Source of the DNA: an uncultured Acidobacteriota bacterium
Lineage (GTDB): Bacteria > Acidobacteriota > Blastocatellia > RBC074
Direction of reading: 5' to 3'
Length of the DNA stretch: 32,069 nucleotides
Assembly: GCA_903862855.1 (NCBI GenBank)
Contig: CAIOZW010000272.1
Location: 1 to 32,069, forward strand
Positions 19,973 to 29,489 of this stretch are shown here, one piece after another. The position numbers and the translations under genes are program-made. Under the pieces are notes generated by a model that made no database searches, had not been told where the DNA came from, and was given only the letters and a program-made list of their open reading frames with translations. Position 1 is the first letter of the stretch, and every line of letters begins with the position of its first letter.

Positions 19973-21634
19973 ATGCAAAACATGAAACGGGTCTGCACGG
20001 TATTGATCTCTCTGCAGTTGATCGTTAGTCTCTGCGCGGCCAACCTGGTGGCCCAGTCGGTAAGGTTAAAACCGGAGCAGGCTGTCTACGATCTGGTCAT
20101 CTATGGCGACTCGTCGGGTGCGGTTGTTGCCGCTATCGCGGCAAAACGCGAAGGATTCTCAGTTATCCTGGTCAATCCCACCGGCTTCCTTGGTGGAATG
20201 AGTGCCAGCGGACTGGGGGCGACCGATTTTCTCGGCAAACGGGCTACCTTTGGTGGGCTGGCCTCGGAATTCTACGATAGGATCGCGGCCGCGTACGGTG
20301 CGAAATACATCCGCAGTTTCGAGCCTCACATCGGCCGAGAGGTGTTCGAGAAGATGATTGGCAGTGCGGGAGTGCCAGTCGTTTTCAATGAGAAATTGAA
20401 TCGATCTCTCGGCAAAGGCGTGAAGATGCGAGGGCGCCGTATCGAGTCGATCACTATGCTAAGTGGCAGAACCTATCGTGGCCGGATGTTCATCGATGCA
20501 ACCTATGTCGGAGATCTGATGGCCGCTGCCGGTGTCAGTTACACTGTCGGTCGTGAACCTGAGAGCCGGTACGGTGAAAACCTCGCTGGTGTACGCCGCG
20601 GTGACACAAAACCACGGGTCCATTACACTCAGGGCGACAAGGATCATTTCGTTCGTGATGTCGATCCATATATCAAGTCTGGCGATCCACGCAGCGGCCG
20701 ACTGCCCTATGTATTTCAGATCAACAATCTGACCAACGGATTGGGTGACCGGAAAATTCAGGCCTACAACTATCGTGTCTGCCTGACCTCGGATCCGCGG
20801 CTGCGCATCCCGCTCGAAAAGCCGAAGGGCTATCGGGCGATTGATCATGAACTGCTGCTGCGCAACTTTGAGGCGGGTGATGAGCGACTGCCAGCTCTCA
20901 TTGAACCGCTGGCTGGCACGGGTTCGAAGGTGGACTGGAACAACATGCACGCCATAGGCACCGACCTGCCCGGAGCAAATTGGGAATATCCGGAGGCCGG
21001 TTACGCGAAGCGTCGCCTCATCGAAAAAGAGCATGAAATATATATCCGTGGACTGTTGTGGACCCTCGGCAATAGTCCACGGGTGCCGACGGCGATTCGG
21101 CAGAAGGTTGCGGCTTATGGATTAGCCCGCGATGAGTTCACTGATAACGGTGGATGGCCCTGGATGATCTATATACGTGAAGCCCGTCGGATGATAACCG
21201 ATTATGTGATGACGCAGCAGGATTGTGAAGGCAGACGTGTCGCGCCGGATCCGGTAGGCCTCGGATCATTTGGCATGGATTCCCACGTCGTGCAGCATTT
21301 TGTCACGGAGAGGGGGTATGTCCTGAGTGATGGGGTCATCTGGCGAGTGCCCCCCCGGCCCTACGGTATCTCTTACCGTTCGATCATTCCGCGCCAGGGG
21401 GAATGCGAAAATCTCCTCTCGCCTATCTGTATCTCGGCCTCGCACGTTGCTCACGGTTCAATACGGATGGAACCGGTGTTTATGACCCTTTCACAGAGCG
21501 CGGCGATTGCGGCCGGTCTGGCAATTGAAAAGAATACCAGCGTCCAGCAGGTCGACTATGTGCTCCTGCGTGAGCGCCTGCTGGCGGCACAACAGATTCT
21601 GGCTCCACCAGCGGGCACAACCTCTGGAAGATGA
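19973..21634 (+). CDS. Exported FAD-dependent oxidoreductase (FAD_oxidored / PF12831-like)
   Basis: Signal-like MQNMKRVCTVLISLQLIVSLCAANLVAQ; dinucleotide-binding YDLVIYGDSSGAVVAAIAAKREGFSVILVNPTGFLGGMSASGLGATDF; GRMFIDATYVGDLMAAAGVSYTVGRE. Confidence 0.88.
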   Translation: MQNMKRVCTVLISLQLIVSLCAANLVAQSVRLKPEQAVYDLVIYGDSSGAVVAAIAAKREGFSVILVNPTGFLGGMSASGLGATDFLGKRATFGGLASEFYDRIAAAYGAKYIRSFEPHIGREVFEKMIGSAGVPVVFNEKLNRSLGKGVKMRGRRIESITMLSGRTYRGRMFIDATYVGDLMAAAGVSYTVGREPESRYGENLAGVRRGDTKPRVHYTQGDKDHFVRDVDPYIKSGDPRSGRLPYVFQINNLTNGLGDRKIQAYNYRVCLTSDPRLRIPLEKPKGYRAIDHELLLRNFEAGDERLPALIEPLAGTGSKVDWNNMHAIGTDLPGANWEYPEAGYAKRRLIEKEHEIYIRGLLWTLGNSPRVPTAIRQKVAAYGLARDEFTDNGGWPWMIYIREARRMITDYVMTQQDCEGRRVAPDPVGLGSFGMDSHVVQHFVTERGYVLSDGVIWRVPPRPYGISYRSIIPRQGECENLLSPICISASHVAHGSIRMEPVFMTLSQSAAIAAGLAIEKNTSVQQVDYVLLRERLLAAQQILAPPAGTTSGR

Positions 21635-21911
21635 TAACCTGACAGCATTGTTCTAAATCCTGATCGATCGGGTCTCCATCGGTTCCTGGTTCCACCAGTC
21701 CGCCTTTCCAGCTACAGGTAACTTTTGAAAGATCTATCCTGCTGAATCAATTCTGACTTGGCCAGAGGCAGGCACCACGACGGCGGAGGCCCGTCCAAGT
21801 GGAGGACAGGTCTGCGTGAAGCTATCTGATCAGTCGAGACAAGTTTCTGGCAAACGGGTCGGCAAGATTCAAGGTGCTCTTGGATTGAAAGTCGAGAGTT
21901 GAAGCCGTTCT

Positions 21912-23453
21912 CTACTGCTTTCTCACGCGGCCTTCGATGGTTGGCGTGAAGGTATTGAACTTTCTCAAGTAGTTGGTCATGGCCTGGACTATCTCCAGCC
22001 CGGTTCGTTTGTAGAAGAGGGTCTTTTTGAAGGTCAGAAATCCGTCACCTCCGTCGGCAAGGAAGTTGCTGGTCAGTACTCGATAGGTCCTCTGGTCATC
22101 GAGTGGCAGGCCCTTGATGTGGCATTTGACGATTCTCTGGCCGATCGGCCTGCTTTCATCATAGACCACTTCAACGCCCCTCGAGACCTGCAGGATCCCG
22201 TTGGTCAATCCTGCCCCATGCTCAAAAATCTGACGCAGATCGCGGCCAGTCATTTCAAGCTGGGTGATCGTGTTCGGGAAGGGAAAGGCAGCGATCAGTT
22301 CACCGACGGTAACAGGGCCCATATCGATATCCTGCCGCAGGCCACCGCTGTTGGTAACGGCAAAATCGAAGGTGGGGAATGCATCAAGAATCGCATCCGC
22401 GACCATATTGCCCATGAGGGACTCGACGCTGTATGAGCGTGTCAACGGTGCTGTGGTATTGCTCACGACTCGATCCGTAATGTCCATCAGTTTATCGTTC
22501 CACTTTTTGATGACCGCGAGCATTTGCGGATCGTCTTCGACTTCGTCATCAAACAGATAGTTCAACCGATTTTTGTAGCTCGTGATCCTATCCAGCCTTT
22601 TGTCGTAGCTTATCTCAAGTTTTCCCAGTTCAATCGTGTAAGCATCGGTGGAGACAATGATCGTGCCATTGGCGACGACAGGTTCTGAAATGCCGCTGTG
22701 AGGATGTCCGGTAATCATCAGGTCGACCCCGGGGACGGCATTGGCGAGGTCAATATCGTGCTGATGGTTGCGGACAACATCCTTCTCCCCACCGGTTGAC
22801 TGCGTGCCGGGAATACCAAGGTGGATGAGCAGAATGATCAGGTCGGTCTTCGGTTTCAATTCGCGAATGTATTTACGCAGGTATACTTTTTCGTCCCTGA
22901 CCTCTACACCTCTTATCATTTCGTCAGACACCGTATCGTAAAAGGCAAACTTTTCGTGCAACCCGATGATTCCGATCCGCACCCCATTGATGTTCCTGAT
23001 GAGATAGGGATTGTTCCAGTGAAGTTGATCTGTTCCTTTCAGAAAAATGTTGCCATTGAGAAGCGGAAATTTTGCCTTTTTGAACTGATCGATCGCATTT
23101 TGCCATCCATAATCGAACTCATGATTTCCGACGCAGCCTGCATCCAGACCGAGTGAATTCATTGCGTCGATGATGGCTTCTCCTTTGGTCAGAGAACTGA
23201 CTGGAGGTCCGGCAAAAGAGTCGCCGGCATCAAGATAGAGAGTATGTGGGTTGGCAGCCTTTTCTGCCTTGACTCGCGCGGCAATATTCGCAAAACCACC
23301 AACCTGACGGGTTTTGCTTACCCATGGGACGATATGAGGTTCAAGATGGGAATGCAGATCGTTTGTGTAAAGAATGTTTATCTTCTTCTCCTGGGCCAGG
23401 GCGGTCAGTGAGAAGAGCGCGACGAGAAGAGCTGAAATGATCGATCTTTTCAT
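21912..23453 (-). CDS. Exported 5'-nucleotidase/UshA-type metallophosphatase
   Basis: Signal peptide MKRSIISALLVALFSLTALAQ; metal-binding motifs ILYTNDLHSHLEPH, DAGDSFAGPP, VGNHEFDYGW, ITGHPHSG; 5'-nucleotidase C-terminal domain. Start set at 23453, not the ORF-track 23939. Confidence 0.92.
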   Translation of the reverse strand: MKRSIISALLVALFSLTALAQEKKINILYTNDLHSHLEPHIVPWVSKTRQVGGFANIAARVKAEKAANPHTLYLDAGDSFAGPPVSSLTKGEAIIDAMNSLGLDAGCVGNHEFDYGWQNAIDQFKKAKFPLLNGNIFLKGTDQLHWNNPYLIRNINGVRIGIIGLHEKFAFYDTVSDEMIRGVEVRDEKVYLRKYIRELKPKTDLIILLIHLGIPGTQSTGGEKDVVRNHQHDIDLANAVPGVDLMITGHPHSGISEPVVANGTIIVSTDAYTIELGKLEISYDKRLDRITSYKNRLNYLFDDEVEDDPQMLAVIKKWNDKLMDITDRVVSNTTAPLTRSYSVESLMGNMVADAILDAFPTFDFAVTNSGGLRQDIDMGPVTVGELIAAFPFPNTITQLEMTGRDLRQIFEHGAGLTNGILQVSRGVEVVYDESRPIGQRIVKCHIKGLPLDDQRTYRVLTSNFLADGGDGFLTFKKTLFYKRTGLEIVQAMTNYLRKFNTFTPTIEGRVRKQ

Positions 23454-23727
23454 AAAAGTGAATCCGTGACGGTCCATGGGCAGTTTGGACTGGCCGTCAC
23501 GAGCGAAGGGGATGATGAACAACTGGTGATTGACCAATGGCTCCGGCCCGGATCCGTAATGGAACACTCGCAATGGTTCAACAAGCGTGGCAGCGTGGCA
23601 GATTGGTGGCGAAAGGGTGCCGTGAAAAAGCCCGCTGTCAGGAGCCAGGCAGACTTGCTGCCGGGTCACTTGCCAGCGCGTGAAGGCTCCAGACGGGCTG
23701 CATCTAAAGGGCGCCGCGTGCCGGCCC

Positions 23728-24750
23728 TCAGCGGAGGTCGACCACCGCATAGTTTCCCATCTTCGGAATAGTTGCCTCGAAGATCCCCTTTTCGATGAGT
23801 TGGTCTTCGAGAGACTGTCCCTCCAATCCAGGGGCGGTGAGGGTTCCAGAACGATAGTTGCCACGGATGCGAACACGCAGTCCCTCTGCCTGGCGTCCGC
23901 TGTAGTTGAGCAGGTGGACACGCCCCCGAGATCCGTCACCCGTCAGCCGGGCGATGATTATCTCCGACCCGTAGACACGCAGGCTGCGGTTCTCATCCCC
24001 GATCTTCAGGCGGATCGACTGGGCGAAGGCGCTTGGGTCGGCTGCGTCAGCCTCCGGATAGTCTTTCGACCCGAGCCGGATATTGATCGGATAACTGGCG
24101 ATGGGGGCGGGAACGATCCGGTAGAGGAGGTTCCGCCTTGTCAGAAGATTGAGCACCTCGTCGATCTGCGGAGAGTTATTGTCGACGACGGTGAAGTCGG
24201 CAACGACCGGCAGGCTCTCGACTGGCAAGCGGCGCAGCTCACTGATGGTTCGGGCGGCAGCAGTGAGATCATCACGACCGATCTTCAGCAGGGCATCCAC
24301 ACCATAGGCATAGGCCTCAGCTGCGGCGAGCCCCGCCTTGCCGACGGGAAGCTCATCGTAGATGAATTTCCCGGTCGGGTATTTGGTGAAGACCCAGCCA
24401 TTGGCGTCGATCCACGGGCGCCGGGTCGCCGACGCGACATTGCCACGGCCAGCCAATCTGGGAACCGCCACCCTCTGCAGCTTCGCCAGATCGGTTTCGG
24501 CAATCCCCCGGGCCTTGAAGCCGGCCTTTTGCCACTGGGCTGCCTCTGTCGCCGGGACGGCCAGTTCGACCACCCCAGCCTTCCGGACATCTTCAACCAT
24601 CGAAATACCAGCCGTCCAGTAGATGAGCGGACCGGTGCTGGACGAGACGCTGGCGACCTCAGGTTCACTCGCGGCGGCCTTGACGGAGGGCTGGATGGCC
24701 TGCCCTCCTGACAGCCCGCAGAGAAGCAGCAGCGCTATGGCCAACTTCAT
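23728..24750 (-). CDS. Exported protein of unknown function
   Basis: N-terminal signal MKLAIALLLLCGLSGGQA. Its ATG (24748-24750) overlaps the DUF362 gene stop. No confidently recognised domain; C-terminal part looks beta-rich. Confidence 0.75.
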   Translation of the reverse strand: MKLAIALLLLCGLSGGQAIQPSVKAAASEPEVASVSSSTGPLIYWTAGISMVEDVRKAGVVELAVPATEAAQWQKAGFKARGIAETDLAKLQRVAVPRLAGRGNVASATRRPWIDANGWVFTKYPTGKFIYDELPVGKAGLAAAEAYAYGVDALLKIGRDDLTAAARTISELRRLPVESLPVVADFTVVDNNSPQIDEVLNLLTRRNLLYRIVPAPIASYPINIRLGSKDYPEADAADPSAFAQSIRLKIGDENRSLRVYGSEIIIARLTGDGSRGRVHLLNYSGRQAEGLRVRIRGNYRSGTLTAPGLEGQSLEDQLIEKGIFEATIPKMGNYAVVDLR

Positions 24751-25898
24751 ATCTCGATCTCCTGCAGCTTGATCTTGCTGATGTCTGACACCCCGAGTCC
24801 GAGTCTGGCCGCAAAATCGACGTGACCCGGTTCACGGATGATGATGTTCACATTGGGATCTTCGTCCCGCCGCTTTCCGTTGTTGAAGTCGAGGGTCTTC
24901 TCATTCCGATCCCAGATCGAGATGGCCCCCTGTCTTTTCCGTTCCTCTTCGATGATATCGATCAGCAATCGGTCGATGGCCACCGGATCGGTTCCGAACA
25001 TGATTGTTCGCGGGAAGAAGACGTACTTGAGCGTGGCGGCAAACGGACCGGCATGCCAGACTCCGCGCAGGCCATCCATGATCTGCAGAACTGTCCGCGA
25101 ACGGATCGGTTCGACGGCGGCCAGGGTGCCAACAAATGAGAGCGTGTGCGAAGTGCCACGGTAGTGGGTGCGGGCGACATTCGAGAATCCGCCGTAGGCG
25201 ATATTCTTCAGACAGCCGGTCACTCCGGTCGCTCCATGATCCTTCATGTTTGGGATATTGATGATCTTGGTCAGCTTGCGTGAGATGAGTGAGATGATGT
25301 TCGATCGCGTGTCGTCCTCGCCAAAGAAGTCGGCTTCGACGTAGACATTGGGGTCGTAGTTGGCATTGCTATAGCGCTGGTTGGCCCGCTCCGCCGAGAA
25401 GATATTGACCCCGGCCGGAAGATACTGGGCGTAGTTGATATCGTCCATCTGGTCTTCGAACCGTTCGAAGATGTAGATCTGGTTCGGACGGATTCCGACC
25501 GCCATGAGATTTCGAACACACTCGACGACGATCTCCGGGGTCGAGACGACCCACGGTCGGCCACCGGCATTGACCTTGATCCCGACAATATCATCAGACC
25601 TGAAGAACTGTCTCCAGGCATCGAGAGTCCGCGTCTCCCCGGTCAGCGTTCGCATGCCGCGCTCCATCATTTCACGAACCACTTCGCCGTGAATTTTCAG
25701 TCCATCCGGACTGAGGCAACGCGCTGACTTGACCGAGATGACCGTTCCCGGATAGGGCCCGGGCATTCCCGGAACCGCTGCCGGAGCATAACTTGTGACG
25801 GTCCGGTAGCGCGGGATGTCTGCCGCCTCGACGCCGGCAGCAAGTGCCGGCGCGAGTGGCGTCGTTGAGAGCAGTTTGACAAATGTTCGACGTTCCAT
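24747..25898 (-). CDS. DUF362 domain-containing protein, Tat-type signal
   Basis: MERRTFVKLLSTTPLAPALAAG twin-Arg signal; DIVGIKVNAGGRPWVVSTPEIVVECVRNLMAVG and KIINIPNMKDHGATGVTGCLKNIAYG typical of DUF362. GGAGG before ATG 25898. Confidence 0.88.
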   Translation of the reverse strand: MERRTFVKLLSTTPLAPALAAGVEAADIPRYRTVTSYAPAAVPGMPGPYPGTVISVKSARCLSPDGLKIHGEVVREMMERGMRTLTGETRTLDAWRQFFRSDDIVGIKVNAGGRPWVVSTPEIVVECVRNLMAVGIRPNQIYIFERFEDQMDDINYAQYLPAGVNIFSAERANQRYSNANYDPNVYVEADFFGEDDTRSNIISLISRKLTKIINIPNMKDHGATGVTGCLKNIAYGGFSNVARTHYRGTSHTLSFVGTLAAVEPIRSRTVLQIMDGLRGVWHAGPFAATLKYVFFPRTIMFGTDPVAIDRLLIDIIEEERKRQGAISIWDRNEKTLDFNNGKRRDEDPNVNIIIREPGHVDFAARLGLGVSDISKIKLQEIEI

Positions 25899-25950
25899 TA
25901 TTTGAACCTCCGGATCACCTCGATCAGCCGGATTATGTCTATCAGGTTGA

Positions 25951-26430
25951 TCAGATGTAGGCGATGACGTCGATCTCGACCAGTGAGTTACCAGGGACCC
26001 AGGCGGCGGCAATCGTTGTCCGCACCGGCGGCTCCTCGCCAAAACGCCCACGGAAGACCTCGTTCATTGCCTGATAGTCTTTTCCATCGGCGAGATAGAC
26101 ATTGGCCTTCAGCACCTTGTCCATCGATGAGCCGGCATTGACCAACTCCTTCTCGATTTCGTCGAGAACATGCTTGGTGTGAGCCTTGATGTCACCCTCG
26201 AAGTGGGCACCCTTGCCGGCGATGAAGAGAAGATTGCCATAGGAGACGGCACCCGAGAAGAGCGGTGGCAGCTCACCCGGCTTGCGCTCGGGCTTCTTCC
26301 CGCCGCGATAATGAACCTTCTTGCCTGTCAGCTTCTTTCCCTGACTGAAACCGGTGGTCTCCGTTGCCAGCGGTGCCGCAACCGCCGTTGCTGCCGCGGC
26401 TGTCAGCATCTTTCTCCGTCCCTTGTTCAT
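25951..26430 (-). CDS. RidA/YjgF family protein with N-terminal Tat-like signal
   Basis: MNKGRRKMLTAAAATAVAAPLATE signal-like; LFIAGKGAHFEGDIKAHTKHVLDEIEKELVNAGSSMDKVLKANVYLAD..PVRTTIAAAWVPGNSLVEIDVIAY matches the RidA fold signature. Confidence 0.9.
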   Translation of the reverse strand: MNKGRRKMLTAAAATAVAAPLATETTGFSQGKKLTGKKVHYRGGKKPERKPGELPPLFSGAVSYGNLLFIAGKGAHFEGDIKAHTKHVLDEIEKELVNAGSSMDKVLKANVYLADGKDYQAMNEVFRGRFGEEPPVRTTIAAAWVPGNSLVEIDVIAYI

Positions 26431-26821
26431 TGGATACTCTCCCTTCAGCTTGACTCTCAGCCTCTGTCGATGGCCATTGATAAATGGAGCTGCCTCTGTC
26501 CAGCCTCTCCCTATGAAATTACAGATTGAATGGCGTGATTATATGCCATTCGCGCTGCAATCTGTTAACCGCTCCACCTCTTTTTCGATTCGGGCCGGAG
26601 GAATCCGCGCAATTTTTATATACTTGACGACGAGCTTGCCGGAACGGTATTGTCATCAATCGACCATCTCTGCCGCCCCCGGGCTCACGCTGATCAGGCG
26701 TTATGAACCGGGTCACAGTGGACTGGTTGAGTTGAAAGAGTCTGCTGGTCTGCCGTGGAAGGGCAGTTGTAAAGTACCTGGTCAAGGCCCGTCACGCGAT
26801 CCATTTATTCCCCGTGTCATT

Positions 26822-27136
26822 ATGCCAACTTCTGACCCCAAGTTTGATGAACAGGTTGAAACCAGAGAGAGAACGGTGGTCCGAAAACCGTCGCTCTTCA
26901 AGGTTCTCCTTCATAATGACAACTATACGACGATGGAGTTTGTGATCTTCATTCTGACCGGGATCTTTCATCATTCCGAACTCAATGCAATTCGGATAAT
27001 GTTGCAAGTACATCAGGAGGGGGTTGGAGTTGCCGGTCTCTTCACCTATGAGATTGCCGAGACCAAGGTCTCGCGAGTAATGGCACTGGCGCGAGAGTAT
27101 GAGTATCCATTGTTATGTACAATGGAGGAGGAGTAG
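26822..27136 (+). CDS. clpS: ATP-dependent Clp protease adaptor ClpS
   Basis: VLLHNDNYTTMEFVIFILTGIF..NAIRIMLQVHQEGVGVAGLFTYEIAETKVSRVMALAREYEYPLLCTMEEE; immediately upstream of clpA. The ORF-track start at 26354 is too early. Confidence 0.95.
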   Translation: MPTSDPKFDEQVETRERTVVRKPSLFKVLLHNDNYTTMEFVIFILTGIFHHSELNAIRIMLQVHQEGVGVAGLFTYEIAETKVSRVMALAREYEYPLLCTMEEE

Positions 27137-27168
27137 CCGCAACCCCGGAGCAGGGAACAGAGAGCGAT

Positions 27169-29451
27169 ATGATTACGAAAGAATTACAGGAGACCCTCAA
27201 TCTTGCCGCAACTGAGGCCTTTGTCAGGCGCCACGAGCTTTTGACGCTTGAACATCTGCTCTTTGCCTTGCTGCAGGATGCGACGGGAAGTGATGTCATC
27301 ATCAAGTGTGGTGGGGAGATCGATCAGTTACGGCGTGATCTTGAGCAGTTTTTCAAAGAGCAGATGGTCTCGGCAGGCGGGACTGGTGAGCACTTTCCTG
27401 ATCAGACGGACGCCTTTGCTCGGGTTGTGGAGCGGGCGATCATGCAGGCCCGGGCATCAGCCCAGGACGATGTCGATGCCGGAAACATTCTTGCCTCGCT
27501 CTTCGATGAGCCGCATTCACATGCCCGCTATCTGCTCGAGAAGCAGGGGATTACCAGGCTGGATGTACTCAACTATATTTCGCACGGTGTTTCGAAGATC
27601 GACAACGATCTTGATTCACTGCTGCTTGAGACACCAGAGGTTGACGACGAAGAGGAGAGCGAGAATCGGCGGGTGCGTGATCCGCTCCGGTCCTTTACGG
27701 CTGATCTGAATGCACGGGCGGCAGAGGGAAAGATCGATCCACTGATCGGGCGGCAGTCTGAGTTGGAGAGGACGATCCAGGTTCTCTGTCGGCGTCGCAA
27801 GAACAATCCGCTGCTGATTGGCGATCCCGGAGTGGGAAAGACCGCGATCGCCGAGGGGCTGGCGTGGAAGATTCAGCGTGGAGAGGTGCCGGAGGTTCTG
27901 AAGGACACGGAGGTCTACGCCCTCGACCTTGGAGCGTTACTGGCGGGGACTCGCTATCGTGGTGAGTTCGAACAGCGGCTGAAGGCAGTAATTGCCGCGC
28001 TGCAGCGCAAGAAGAGCGTCATTCTCTTTATCGATGAGATCCACACGGTCGTCGGCGCCGGATCGGTGAGCGGTGGCACGATGGATGCGTCGAACCTGCT
28101 CAAACCGGTCCTCGCGTCGGGAGAGCTGCGCTGCATCGGTTCGACTACTCATACCGAGTATAAGGCATCTTTTGAACGCGACCGGGCACTCGCGCGGCGG
28201 TTCCAGACGATCGATATCACCCAGCCGAGCATCGAGGATACCTACCAGATCCTGCAGGGATTGAAGAGCTACTATGAGGAGCATCACCAGGTAAGTTACA
28301 GTGACGAGGCGCTGCGTGCCGCGGCTGAGCTCTCCGCCAAGCATATCAATGATCGCTTCCTGCCGGACAAGGCGATCGATGTGATCGACGAGGTGGGCGC
28401 GGCGACGAAGCTGCTGCCGGCGGCCGAGCGACCGGAGGTGATTACCGAGCACGAGGTCGAGGCGGTCGTGGCGCGTATGGCACGTATTCCGACGCGGTCT
28501 GTCTCGAAGTCGGACAAGCAGCGATTGCTCAGTCTGGAGGGCGATCTGCGCTCGGTCATCTACGGCCAGGATCACGCCGTGAAGCAGATTGTCGATGCGA
28601 TCAAGCTCTCGCGGGCCGGGCTTGGCCAGCCGGAGAAGCCGATCGGTTCTTTCCTCTTCTCCGGGCCGACCGGAGTCGGAAAGACCGAGCTGGCGAGGCA
28701 GCTTGCACGCAACCTGGGCATCGAGTTTCTGCGATTCGATATGAGTGAATACATGGAGAAGCATACCGTATCGCGGCTGATCGGTGCGCCTCCGGGCTAT
28801 GTTGGCTTCGATCAGGGAGGATTGCTGACCGATGCGATTCGCAAGACCCCCTATGCAGTGCTGGTTCTTGACGAGATCGAGAAGGCTCATCCGGATATCT
28901 TCAACATTCTTCTGCAGGTCATGGATCACGCGACGCTGACCGACAACAATGGCAATAAGGCCGACTTTCGTAACGTCATCCTGATCATGACGACCAATGC
29001 CGGGGCTCGTGATCTGACGGGAGCACGGCTTGGTTTCAATGTTGCTGAGAGTGGTGGACTGGGAGGAACAGGCAGCAAGGCGCGTGGAGCGATCGAGCGA
29101 ACCTTCAGCCCGGAGTTCCGCAACCGTCTTGATGGCTGGATCGCCTTCGAGCAGCTTCCCTTTGAGATCATCGAGAAGGTGGTCGACAAGTTCGTCGGCG
29201 AGCTGGCGGGCCAGTTGAAGGAGAAGGGGGTGACGATCGAGCTGACGGATGCAGCCCGGGCCTGGCTGGCGCGGAAAGGCTACGATCAGCAGTTCGGTGC
29301 CCGGCCGATGGCCCGGCTTATCCAGTCGCGAATTCGTGAACCGCTTGCAGGTGAGATACTCTTTGGCCGCCTTGAAAATGGAGGTCGAGCAGTCATCGAT
29401 GCTCTGGAGAATGATCTGGCGCTGACATTCCACAGTGGTGCGTCGGAATAG
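27169..29451 (+). CDS. clpA: ATP-dependent Clp protease ATP-binding subunit ClpA
   Basis: Two AAA+ modules (Walker A GDPGVGKT and GPTGVGKT; Walker B VILFIDEIH, VLVLDEIEKAH), Clp N-domain, and adjacency to clpS. Confidence 0.95.
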   Translation: MITKELQETLNLAATEAFVRRHELLTLEHLLFALLQDATGSDVIIKCGGEIDQLRRDLEQFFKEQMVSAGGTGEHFPDQTDAFARVVERAIMQARASAQDDVDAGNILASLFDEPHSHARYLLEKQGITRLDVLNYISHGVSKIDNDLDSLLLETPEVDDEEESENRRVRDPLRSFTADLNARAAEGKIDPLIGRQSELERTIQVLCRRRKNNPLLIGDPGVGKTAIAEGLAWKIQRGEVPEVLKDTEVYALDLGALLAGTRYRGEFEQRLKAVIAALQRKKSVILFIDEIHTVVGAGSVSGGTMDASNLLKPVLASGELRCIGSTTHTEYKASFERDRALARRFQTIDITQPSIEDTYQILQGLKSYYEEHHQVSYSDEALRAAAELSAKHINDRFLPDKAIDVIDEVGAATKLLPAAERPEVITEHEVEAVVARMARIPTRSVSKSDKQRLLSLEGDLRSVIYGQDHAVKQIVDAIKLSRAGLGQPEKPIGSFLFSGPTGVGKTELARQLARNLGIEFLRFDMSEYMEKHTVSRLIGAPPGYVGFDQGGLLTDAIRKTPYAVLVLDEIEKAHPDIFNILLQVMDHATLTDNNGNKADFRNVILIMTTNAGARDLTGARLGFNVAESGGLGGTGSKARGAIERTFSPEFRNRLDGWIAFEQLPFEIIEKVVDKFVGELAGQLKEKGVTIELTDAARAWLARKGYDQQFGARPMARLIQSRIREPLAGEILFGRLENGGRAVIDALENDLALTFHSGASE

Positions 29452-29489
29452 ACTCAATAACCGAATGATAGCCGAACAATGGAGAGGCA

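Noticed and set aside
23454-23939. 162-codon N-terminal extension of the metallophosphatase ORF
   Set aside because: The signal peptide starts at 23453; the extension has atypical composition and overlaps the upstream gene's 3' end.
23680-24711. 343-aa plus-strand ORF opposite the unknown exported gene
   Set aside because: The minus-strand 340-aa ORF has a signal peptide and a 4-nt stop/start overlap with DUF362; the plus ORF has neither.
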